A stretch of DNA of 64,000 bases, from contig OMZO01000015.1 of assembly GCA_900315525.1 (NCBI GenBank), positions 1-64,000 of the forward strand, given 5' to 3'. This DNA is from an uncultured Prevotella sp. Lineage in GTDB: Bacteria; Bacteroidota; Bacteroidia; Bacteroidales; Bacteroidaceae. The position numbers were made by a program, and so were the translations under genes. The notes beneath the pieces are model-generated. The model worked only from the letters and a program-made list of their open reading frames with translations, did no database searches and was not told the DNA's origin. Of this stretch, positions 54,105-62,233 are shown in pieces (the stretch's first letter is position 1; each line of letters begins with the position of its first letter).

Positions 54105-55328
54105 ATGAATATAGCAAGATTACTAACAGTCATTTTTGCATGTAATATGACGATCCTCACCACCTATGCCACGACCGGCTTCGACGAGAACAAGCCTGTC
54201 GGATGGGCTATGGTAGAGGGGCAAGTCACTGGTAGCAACGACGAGAATCCAATCACCGTGACTACCACTGAAGAGTTGGCTGCTGCTATGAAGACTTCGG
54301 AGAAAAATACGATATACGTCAAGAACACGATTATCTTCAACAAGCAGCTTTCCATCAGCGGTGCTCACGACAAGACCATTTACGGATTGCCAGGAAGTGC
54401 CTTAAGCAATCCCACTCACTCTAACAACAGAAACGAAAGTGGCATACTCATTCTCAAGAACTGCCAGAATATCATCCTCAGAAATCTTACTTTCAAAGGA
54501 GCAGGTGCTTATGATATTGACGGCAACGACAATCTCACCCTTCAAGGATGTCAGCGTGTCTGGGTCGACCACTGTGACTTTCAAGATGGTGTTGATGGTA
54601 ATCTGGACTGTCAACACGGCAGCGACTATATCTGTATCTCCTGGTGCCGTTTCCGCTATCTTGTCAACCCATGGAACGGAGGGTCTGGCGGTGCAAACGA
54701 CCATCGCTATACCAACCTAATCGGAAGCAGCGACAAGAATGCCGCTGAAGACGAAGGACGCTTCCACATCACCTATGCCAACTGCTGGTGGGATGAAGGT
54801 TGCCGTGAGCGAATGCCACGCATCCGTTTCGGACAGGTACATATCGTCAACTGCTTGTATAGCAGTAGCGTCGCCAACTATTGTGTGGGCGCAGGCTATC
54901 GATGCAATGCCTATGTGGAGAAATGTGCTTTTATCAATCAGAAACATCCGTGGAAGAACTATGCGACAAGTGGTTCCTACACCGACTACAATATCACAGT
55001 GACAGATTGCCTCGGTGCCAAAGACGAGCAGAGTCATTCTGGTGATATCGATTACTTCAAACCCTATGCTGTATCAGGCTATACGCTGACGGTCTATGGA
55101 AAAGATCAAGTCGAAGCTGTGGTCAAGGAAGAAGCAGGAGCTACACTGACGATTGAAGAAGGACAGAAATATACGACTAGGCTGGCTTCTGCCACCAGTG
55201 TCCAGACTTCAGCAATGGACTACTACACACTCTCTGGAGCCAAAACAGACCTGCAGACGCGAGGTATCTGTATAGGCATCGGCAAAGATGCTGCGGGAAG
55301 ACCTATAACGAGAAAATTCTACAAATAG
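54105..55328 (+). CDS. Pectate lyase, PL1 family
   Basis: The 407-residue protein has a signal peptide (LLTVIFACNMTILTTYA) and a right-handed beta-helix with the PL1 motif VWVDHCDFQDGVDGNLD (Ca2+-binding Asp residues) and RMPRIRFGQVHIVN (the RxPRxR catalytic arginine). A C-terminal beta domain (YYTLSGAKTDLQTRGICIGI) is typical of Prevotella secreted enzymes. It cleaves polygalacturonate by beta-elimination. Products suit the upstream GH105. SusC follows 35 bp downstream. Confidence 0.93.
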   Translation: MNIARLLTVIFACNMTILTTYATTGFDENKPVGWAMVEGQVTGSNDENPITVTTTEELAAAMKTSEKNTIYVKNTIIFNKQLSISGAHDKTIYGLPGSALSNPTHSNNRNESGILILKNCQNIILRNLTFKGAGAYDIDGNDNLTLQGCQRVWVDHCDFQDGVDGNLDCQHGSDYICISWCRFRYLVNPWNGGSGGANDHRYTNLIGSSDKNAAEDEGRFHITYANCWWDEGCRERMPRIRFGQVHIVNCLYSSSVANYCVGAGYRCNAYVEKCAFINQKHPWKNYATSGSYTDYNITVTDCLGAKDEQSHSGDIDYFKPYAVSGYTLTVYGKDQVEAVVKEEAGATLTIEEGQKYTTRLASATSVQTSAMDYYTLSGAKTDLQTRGICIGIGKDAAGRPITRKFYK

Positions 55329-55363
55329 GATTTATATATTAACCAATTTTATAACTATCATTT

Positions 55364-58300
55364 ATGTCTAAAAACTTTAAAAAGCTACGCTTTGTGCTGA
55401 CCCTTGCTTTCGCACTGTTTGCAATGGGAATCTCGGCACAGACAAAGGTTACGGTAGTGGACGCCACCGGCGAACCGCTCATCGGCGCCAGTGTCATCGA
55501 AAAAGGTACCCAAAATGGTGGTATAACCGATTTCGACGGTAATTTCACTATCAACTTGAAGGGAAGCGGCCATATTGTCGTCGTCTCCTACATCGGTATG
55601 AAGACCAAAGAGATTAACGTTTCTGGCAAGAGTCAGGTTAACGTTACGCTCGAGGATGATGCCACCACACTGAACGACGTCGTCGTCATCGGTTACGGTT
55701 CTGTGAAGAAGAAGGACTTGACAGGTTCTGTATCCACAGTGAACAGTGAGACACTGCAGGCCGTACCTGTTGCTAATGCCTCGGAGGCTCTGACTGGTAA
55801 GATGCCAGGTGTGCAGATCACCACAACTGAAGGTTCTCCTGATGCAGAGGTGAAGATCCGCGTCCGTGGTGGTGGTTCTATCACCCAGTCGAACGACCCG
55901 CTTTACATCGTTGACGGTTTCCCCGTAGAGAGCATCAGCGATATCCCCTCTAACGACATCGAGGACATCACCGTCCTGAAAGACGCCTCTTCTACCGCCA
56001 TCTACGGTAGCCGCGGTGCCAATGGTGTAATCCTCGTTACCACCAAGAGCGGTAAGGAAGGTAAGACCAAAGTTAGCTATAATGCTTACTACAGCTGGAA
56101 GAAGATTGCCAAGAAGATTGACGTTCTCTCTGCCAAGGACTATGCTACCTGGCAATATGAGCTCGCTATGCTGAAGAACAACAATGATCCCTCGAAGATT
56201 TCTTCATATACAGATTTCTTCGGCAACTATCAGGATCTGGATCTGTATGATAACATCCCCACCAACGACTGGCAGGACCTCGTCTATGGTCGCACAGGTC
56301 ATACCTTCAACCACAACATCAACATCAATGGCGGTTCTGAGACCATCAAGTATGCATTCAGCTATGCACACATGAACGACAAGGCTATCCAGATCGGATC
56401 AAGCTACAAACGTGATAACTTCTCTCTGAAACTGAACACCAAGCCTTCGAAGACCACGACTCTGGACTTCCAGGCCCGTTATTCTGACACCGACATCTAC
56501 GGTGGTGGTGCACAGGATGCTACAGGTGTCTATGACTCAGACCGTCGTCTGCGCTATGCTGTCATCTACACCCCCATTCCCTTGAAGAACCTCGACCCCT
56601 CTGCAGGTTCCGACGGTGATGAGGAACTGGGCAACCTCTACAACCCAATCCAGGCTCAGAATGACAATGACCAGGAGAAGGAGCGTAAGAACCTGAATAT
56701 CGCTGGTGCATTTGGCTGGGAGGTATATCCTGACCTGAAACTCCGCACTGAGTTCGGTTATGACGACTATAACAACTACGATAAGCGTTATTGGGGTCTG
56801 ACCACCTATTATATTAAGAATGTACCCACCTCTGGTAATCAGAACAAGCCGGCTATTCGTCTGACAAGCACAAGCCGTCATCGTTTCCGTAACACCAATA
56901 CCGTCAATTACGACTTCAAGAAACTGCTCAACAGCGAAGATCATAGTCTGAACATCATGGCTGGTCACGAGTATGTGATTACCAAACAGCATATCAACAC
57001 TGACGAGTCACATGGTTTCCCCGTTGACTTCGATGCTTCTACAGCCTGGAAGCTCTCTTCTCAGGGTGTGCCCTTCTCTATCGACGATGCCTATAGTGCT
57101 GACGACAAGCTGTTGTCATTCTTCGGCCGTCTGAACTACAACTTCAAGGACCGCTATCTCTTGAGCGCTACATTCCGTGCCGATGCTTCTTCTAAATTCT
57201 CTAAGGAAAACCGCTGGGGTTACTTCCCCTCTGTAGCACTCGCATGGCGTATCTCTTCTGAGCCATTCATGCAGGGCACAGAGAAGTGGCTTGACGACTT
57301 GAAGCTCCGCGTCAGCTATGGTACTGCAGGTAATAACAACATCCCTGTCGGACAGCTCGTACAGACCTATAGCGCCAGCTCTACAGCTTGGGTAAATGGT
57401 ATCGGTTCTTACTGGGCACCTTCCAAGACAATGGCCAATCCTGATCTGAAATGGGAGACCACCATTACTCGTAACGCCGGTATTGACTTTACCCTCTTCG
57501 GTGGAAAGTTGAATGGTACCATTGAGGCCTACCTGAACACCACAAAGGATCTGCTGATCCAGTTCCCCACTGGTGGTACGGGTTATGACAACCAGTATCG
57601 CAACATGGGTGAGACAGAGAATAAGGGTATTGAATTCAGCTTTACCTGGCATGCTGTCAACCAGAAGAACTGGGGTATCGACATCAGTGGTAACATTGGT
57701 CTGAACAAGAACAAGGTAAAGAGCCTTGGTGTGATGAACGACTTCGGTTGGAACTCTAACTGGGCATCTACGGAAATCGGTAACGACTACTGGATCTCTG
57801 TTGGCAATCCTCTCGGACAGGTCATCGGCTTCCGCCTTGATGGAAACGGCCGTTATGAGGTCAGCGATTTCAGTGGATATAATGAGAAAGAGGGATGGAT
57901 CCTGAAAGATGGTGTCGCTGACGCTTCTGCTATCGTAGGAACGATTCGTCCAGGTTCATTGAAGCTGAGAGACCTCGATGGTGACGGCGCAGTCACATAC
58001 GAGAAGGATACAGAAGTGCTTGGTGACGTCAATCCAAGTGCATTTGGTGGATTCACACTCGCCGGCCATGCTTATGGTTTTGACCTGAGTGCAGCCTTCA
58101 ACTTCAGCCTCGGCAACAAGGAGTATAACGCCAACAAGATTGAGTTCACCTCAACCTCTAAGTATCAGTACCGCAGTATGTCAACAGAAATGGAGGCAGG
58201 CAGCCGTTGGACGAACCTCGATCCCAACACTGGTCTCATCAGCAACGATCCTACCCGTCTGGCCGAGCTCAATGCCAATACCACCATGTGGTCTCCATAC

Positions 58301-58585
58301 ATGGCCAGAATGGTGCTTACCGACTGGGCTCTCGAGAATGCTTCATTCCTGCGTCTGAACACCCTGTCACTGGGTTACACGATTCCTGCTTCTCTTACCA
58401 AGAAAGCTGGTCTCAGCAGCCTGCGTTTCTACGTGACTGCCTATAACGTATTCACCATCACGGGCTATAGCGGTACAGATCCTGAATCAGACTGCTACCG
58501 TCGTACAGCCTTGACACCTAATGTTGACCACTCCGGTTATCCGCGCAGCCGCCAGTTTGTCGTTGGTTTGAACTTGAATTTCTAA
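55364..58585 (+). CDS. SusC/RagA-type TonB-dependent outer-membrane transporter
   Basis: The 1073-residue protein has a signal peptide, a carboxypeptidase-D-like regulatory domain (VTVVDATGEPLIGASVIEKG), the TonB box region LNDVVVIGYGSVKKKDLTG, a plug domain (YIVDGFPVESISDI, DASSTAIYGSRGANGVILVT) and a 22-strand barrel ending VVGLNLNF. It imports oligosaccharides with the SusD protein encoded 20 bp downstream. Context suggests oligogalacturonides. Confidence 0.97.
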   Translation: MSKNFKKLRFVLTLAFALFAMGISAQTKVTVVDATGEPLIGASVIEKGTQNGGITDFDGNFTINLKGSGHIVVVSYIGMKTKEINVSGKSQVNVTLEDDATTLNDVVVIGYGSVKKKDLTGSVSTVNSETLQAVPVANASEALTGKMPGVQITTTEGSPDAEVKIRVRGGGSITQSNDPLYIVDGFPVESISDIPSNDIEDITVLKDASSTAIYGSRGANGVILVTTKSGKEGKTKVSYNAYYSWKKIAKKIDVLSAKDYATWQYELAMLKNNNDPSKISSYTDFFGNYQDLDLYDNIPTNDWQDLVYGRTGHTFNHNININGGSETIKYAFSYAHMNDKAIQIGSSYKRDNFSLKLNTKPSKTTTLDFQARYSDTDIYGGGAQDATGVYDSDRRLRYAVIYTPIPLKNLDPSAGSDGDEELGNLYNPIQAQNDNDQEKERKNLNIAGAFGWEVYPDLKLRTEFGYDDYNNYDKRYWGLTTYYIKNVPTSGNQNKPAIRLTSTSRHRFRNTNTVNYDFKKLLNSEDHSLNIMAGHEYVITKQHINTDESHGFPVDFDASTAWKLSSQGVPFSIDDAYSADDKLLSFFGRLNYNFKDRYLLSATFRADASSKFSKENRWGYFPSVALAWRISSEPFMQGTEKWLDDLKLRVSYGTAGNNNIPVGQLVQTYSASSTAWVNGIGSYWAPSKTMANPDLKWETTITRNAGIDFTLFGGKLNGTIEAYLNTTKDLLIQFPTGGTGYDNQYRNMGETENKGIEFSFTWHAVNQKNWGIDISGNIGLNKNKVKSLGVMNDFGWNSNWASTEIGNDYWISVGNPLGQVIGFRLDGNGRYEVSDFSGYNEKEGWILKDGVADASAIVGTIRPGSLKLRDLDGDGAVTYEKDTEVLGDVNPSAFGGFTLAGHAYGFDLSAAFNFSLGNKEYNANKIEFTSTSKYQYRSMSTEMEAGSRWTNLDPNTGLISNDPTRLAELNANTTMWSPYMARMVLTDWALENASFLRLNTLSLGYTIPASLTKKAGLSSLRFYVTAYNVFTITGYSGTDPESDCYRRTALTPNVDHSGYPRSRQFVVGLNLNF

Positions 58586-58605
58586 AATGAAGGAGGAATT
58601 AAACA

Positions 58606-60420
58606 ATGAAGAATCAGATTAAATTATCAATACTTTCAATGTCGCTCTTTGCACTTGCATCCTGCGACATGGATGCCCCCAGCATCTCTACGCTTGACGA
58701 GTCTTCTGTCTTTGCGACATACTCTCTGGCAGAATCTGAGGTGATGTCCATCCACGTATCGTTTGGTGAGACCAACTCCTATCGTGGACGTTTCCTGCCC
58801 TACTATGGTATCAACACTGATATAGAATGGGGTAACACACCAGAATATGCAGACCGTCTGACAGATAAGCAGAGCCTTTGGAACTACAACACACTGCCTG
58901 CTAACAGCCAGATGAACACCACCAACAACGCTTATGCCAAATTCTATGAAGGTATCGAGCGTGCCAATCTGGCCATCAACGGCATCCGCAAATATGGTAA
59001 CATTGAGAACAACGCCAACATGCGCCACCTCCTAGGCGAGGCTCTGACCCTGCGTGCCGTCATCTACAATGACCTTATCAAGGCCTGGGGTGACGTACCC
59101 GCACGTTTCGAGCCCAACAATGCCGACAACATGTACCTGCCCCGCACCAACCGCGATGTCATCTACAAGCAGTTGCTGGCTGACCTCCTGGAGGCTGAAG
59201 GATACTGCTATTGGGCTAACGAGAACAGCATCACCAAGACCACAGAACGTGTGAGCAAGGACTTCGTAAAAGGTCTTCGTGCACGTCTGGCACTCTATGC
59301 TGGTGGATATGGCCTCCGCGGCGACGGCTACCGTCGTTCAAAGGATGCAGATTTGGCACCAGAGAAGATGTATCAGATTGCCAAGCAGGAATGTGAGGAG
59401 GTTATCGCCCACGGTTCAACCAGACTGGGCTCTTTCAAGGAGAACTTCACAAAGCTCTGCGAGGATAATGTGACTGCAGGTGGTGAGAGCCTTTGGGAAA
59501 TCCCATTCTCTGACGGTCGTGGTCGTGTACTCTATACCTGGGGTGTGCGTCACCGTGCGAAAGACCAATATACCCAACAGGCCCAGGGTGGTGTGAACGG
59601 TCCCGTTCCGACCCTCTACTATGAGTATGATCATGAAGATATCCGTCGTGATATCACATGCGTACCTTACGAGTGGAGCCAGCAGCTTGTCAATGGCAAA
59701 TCACACGTTACACTGACAGCCATCAACCGCTGGATGTTCGGTAAGCTCCGTTACGAGTGGATGAAACGTATGGTCACCTCAACCAACGATGACGGTATCA
59801 ACTGGCAGTACATGCGTCTGGCAGACGTCTATCTGATGGCAGCAGAGGCTGAGAATGAACTTGGCAATACAAGCGCTGCCTGGAACTACATGAAACCAGT
59901 CCTTGACCGTGCACTTCCTTCAGCTAAGGTTGCTGTGTTACAGGCTGAATACACAGCTTCACAACAAGCTTTCCGTGAAGGTATCTATGAGCAGCGTGCT
60001 CTGGAATTCGCAGGCGAAGCACTCCGTAAGCAAGACCTCGTCCGCTGGGGTATTATCGACCAGAAGATGGCCGAAGCCAAGACCAAACTCACGGAACTTG
60101 CTAACAGAACCGGTTACTATGCCGGTCTGCCTGACAAGGTGTATATCAACAACGCTGAGGACAAGGATGCCATCGAGGTATATGGACTTTTCTGGGGTGA
60201 AGACGATCCTGATAAGATCAGCAAGATAACAGCTGCAGGATGGGAATCAAAGAATTGGTTTGTCTCCAATAGCGCCAACGCCCTGACAGAAGGCAACATC
60301 GACGGTCTCTATGTAAATACGCCGAGTACAAACTGCCTGTGGCCTATCTGGCAGTGCTTCATTGACGCCAGCAACAACCAGCTGAACAATGATGGCAATT
60401 ATGGTCAATTGTCAGACTAA
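58606..60420 (+). CDS. SusD/RagB-type surface glycan-binding lipoprotein
   Basis: The 604-residue protein has a lipobox (LFALASC, Cys20) and the SusD fold: helices with RALEFAGEALRKQDLVRWG near the C-terminus and AKFYEGIERANLAINGI near the N-terminus. It forms the lid of the SusC barrel and binds glycan at the cell surface. Confidence 0.95.
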   Translation: MKNQIKLSILSMSLFALASCDMDAPSISTLDESSVFATYSLAESEVMSIHVSFGETNSYRGRFLPYYGINTDIEWGNTPEYADRLTDKQSLWNYNTLPANSQMNTTNNAYAKFYEGIERANLAINGIRKYGNIENNANMRHLLGEALTLRAVIYNDLIKAWGDVPARFEPNNADNMYLPRTNRDVIYKQLLADLLEAEGYCYWANENSITKTTERVSKDFVKGLRARLALYAGGYGLRGDGYRRSKDADLAPEKMYQIAKQECEEVIAHGSTRLGSFKENFTKLCEDNVTAGGESLWEIPFSDGRGRVLYTWGVRHRAKDQYTQQAQGGVNGPVPTLYYEYDHEDIRRDITCVPYEWSQQLVNGKSHVTLTAINRWMFGKLRYEWMKRMVTSTNDDGINWQYMRLADVYLMAAEAENELGNTSAAWNYMKPVLDRALPSAKVAVLQAEYTASQQAFREGIYEQRALEFAGEALRKQDLVRWGIIDQKMAEAKTKLTELANRTGYYAGLPDKVYINNAEDKDAIEVYGLFWGEDDPDKISKITAAGWESKNWFVSNSANALTEGNIDGLYVNTPSTNCLWPIWQCFIDASNNQLNNDGNYGQLSD

Positions 60421-60442
60421 TAATAAAAAAACGAAGAACTAT

Positions 60443-62020
60443 ATGAAAAAGATATTTATCAAATCATTCATGTTCGGGCTTGCAATGGTAGCCCTGGCAT
60501 CCTGTAGCGAGCCTGCCGACGAGCTTACAAGCGTCAGCTACAGCCGCAACTTCTCACCGACCAGCTTTGAGGCCAAGGTGCGCAATCGCACAAACGTCGA
60601 GTTGTCTTGGAACAAGTCTGAAGGTGTGACGAACTACATCATCGAAGTATTTGAAAATGGCCCGACCTTCTCAGGTACCCCTATCAGAACCTATGACATT
60701 ACTCCAGACCTGATACCTTTCACAGTAGAGTATCTCAATGGTGAGACCGAATACGCTTTCCGTGTAAAGGGTGTCACTGAAGGTAATTCAAGCCGCGACT
60801 CAAAGTGGAGCACTGCCACTGCAAAGACCGACGCAGAACAGATATTCAAGGAAGTGGACGAAGAGGATATCCAGCCTACATCAGTCATCCTCCGCTGGCC
60901 AGCTGGACAGGAGGCTGCCACCATCACGCTGAAACCTGGTGATATTGTCTATAATGTGACAGCAGCAGATATTGCAGCAGGTGCAGCCACTATCACAGGA
61001 CTGAAGCCTGAGACAACCTACACTGCCGTTCTTGCCCGTTCTAACGGTCGCACACGCGGTACTGTGAAGTTCACAACAGGTGTGGTGCTTGAACCAACTG
61101 ATATCCTCGTGAAGACTGGTGCTAACCTTGCACAAGTTATCGCTGATGCTCCTGCAGGCTATCGTCTCGTCATTGAGCCAGGTATCTATCCATTGGCAGA
61201 TGCAGAGAAGGCTTCTGGCGCAGCCGTCAAGATTACTAAGAACATCACCTTCAAGGGACTTCGTATCAACGACCATCCTGTCATTCAGGGTCGTCTGCAA
61301 GTAGAGGCCAACCTTGCCCTCAGTCAGGTTACACTCGACGGTACAGGCACTGATGGTGGTCAGGCTTTCGACTACACAGCCGATGGAGACTTCGACTATC
61401 TGAAGATTGAGAACTGTGAAATTACGAATTACACCAAGGGATTCTTCTATATCAATAAGGCTGCCGTCATCAACGACATTACTATTGATGGATGTATCAT
61501 CAGCAATATCGAGTGCTCTGGTGGTGATCTCTTCGACAGCCGTGCAGGTGGTTACAACGCCTTCAACCTGACGAACTCTACCATCTACAACTCTGCAAAG
61601 AGCCGTGATGTGGTTCGTATGGATGATGCATCGAAGAACGTCAGTGCAATGCCTGTCATCAAGGTTGACCACTGTACCTTCAGCCAGGTTGGTAGTGGCA
61701 ATGCGAACTACCGTTTCTTCTATACCCGCTTCGCTGGTAACAAGATTACGTTCACGAACAACATCGTAACCGACTTCAACAACAAACGCGGTTTTGCAAA
61801 CCAGAAGACCACTGATCAGGATCCGATGCTGGATAATAACATCTACTTCAACACCAAGAACCTGATTTCTGCCGACGATACCGCAGACGCAACAATCAGT
61901 TGGTTCGATAGTAAGGGTACAGTGCTCGATCCTCAGTTCAAGGATGCCGCTAAGGGAGACTTCACCATTGGAAATGACAATGTGAAGGACAAGAAGGCTG
62001 GCGATCCTCGCTGGTACTAA
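60443..62020 (+). CDS. Surface lipoprotein with fibronectin-like and beta-helix domains
   Basis: From ATG 60443 the protein is 525 residues with a lipobox (MVALASC, Cys21). Residues about 30-220 hold one or two Fn3-like domains (NVELSWNKSEGVTNYIIEVF); residues about 225-520 form a parallel beta-helix (ITKNITFKGLRINDHPVIQG) as in the DUF4957/DUF5123 proteins of pectin loci. It lacks clear PL1 or PL9 catalytic residues and may bind pectin at the surface as a SusE/F-like protein. Confidence 0.82.
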   Translation: MKKIFIKSFMFGLAMVALASCSEPADELTSVSYSRNFSPTSFEAKVRNRTNVELSWNKSEGVTNYIIEVFENGPTFSGTPIRTYDITPDLIPFTVEYLNGETEYAFRVKGVTEGNSSRDSKWSTATAKTDAEQIFKEVDEEDIQPTSVILRWPAGQEAATITLKPGDIVYNVTAADIAAGAATITGLKPETTYTAVLARSNGRTRGTVKFTTGVVLEPTDILVKTGANLAQVIADAPAGYRLVIEPGIYPLADAEKASGAAVKITKNITFKGLRINDHPVIQGRLQVEANLALSQVTLDGTGTDGGQAFDYTADGDFDYLKIENCEITNYTKGFFYINKAAVINDITIDGCIISNIECSGGDLFDSRAGGYNAFNLTNSTIYNSAKSRDVVRMDDASKNVSAMPVIKVDHCTFSQVGSGNANYRFFYTRFAGNKITFTNNIVTDFNNKRGFANQKTTDQDPMLDNNIYFNTKNLISADDTADATISWFDSKGTVLDPQFKDAAKGDFTIGNDNVKDKKAGDPRWY

Positions 62021-62043
62021 AATCCATTCCCTTTATATTTATA

Positions 62044-62073
62044 AAAGAGGTGAGCCGCACGGCTCACCTCTTT
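62044..62073 (+). terminator. Terminator of the PL1-SusCD operon
   Basis: A 13-bp stem (62044-62056 with 62061-62073, core GAGGTGAGCC/GGCTCACCTC), 4-nt loop, then T-rich sequence. Confidence 0.88.
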
Positions 62074-62088
62074 ATTTTCATTTCTTAC

Positions 62089-62101
62089 GTAAACGTTTTC
62101 A
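62089..62101 (+). promoter_or_regulatory. GTAAACGTTTTCA operator upstream of the second SusC
   Basis: An exact 13-base match to 53965-53977, 44 bp upstream of the -7 box at 62145. Confidence 0.6.
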
Positions 62102-62144
62102 AAAAAAAAAGAACTAAAAAAAGTATTTATTCACAAATATTATG

Positions 62145-62152
62145 TACCTTTG
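62145..62152 (+). promoter_or_regulatory. -7 box of the second SusC operon
   Basis: TACCTTTG with no -33 TTG; 5' leader about 75-80 nt. Confidence 0.6.
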
Positions 62153-62233
62153 TACCCAATAAAAACCTATAGAAAATAAACAAACGAAAAATATCTCTAA
62201 TTAATTAATATTGTATAACTAAAACTAACGTGT

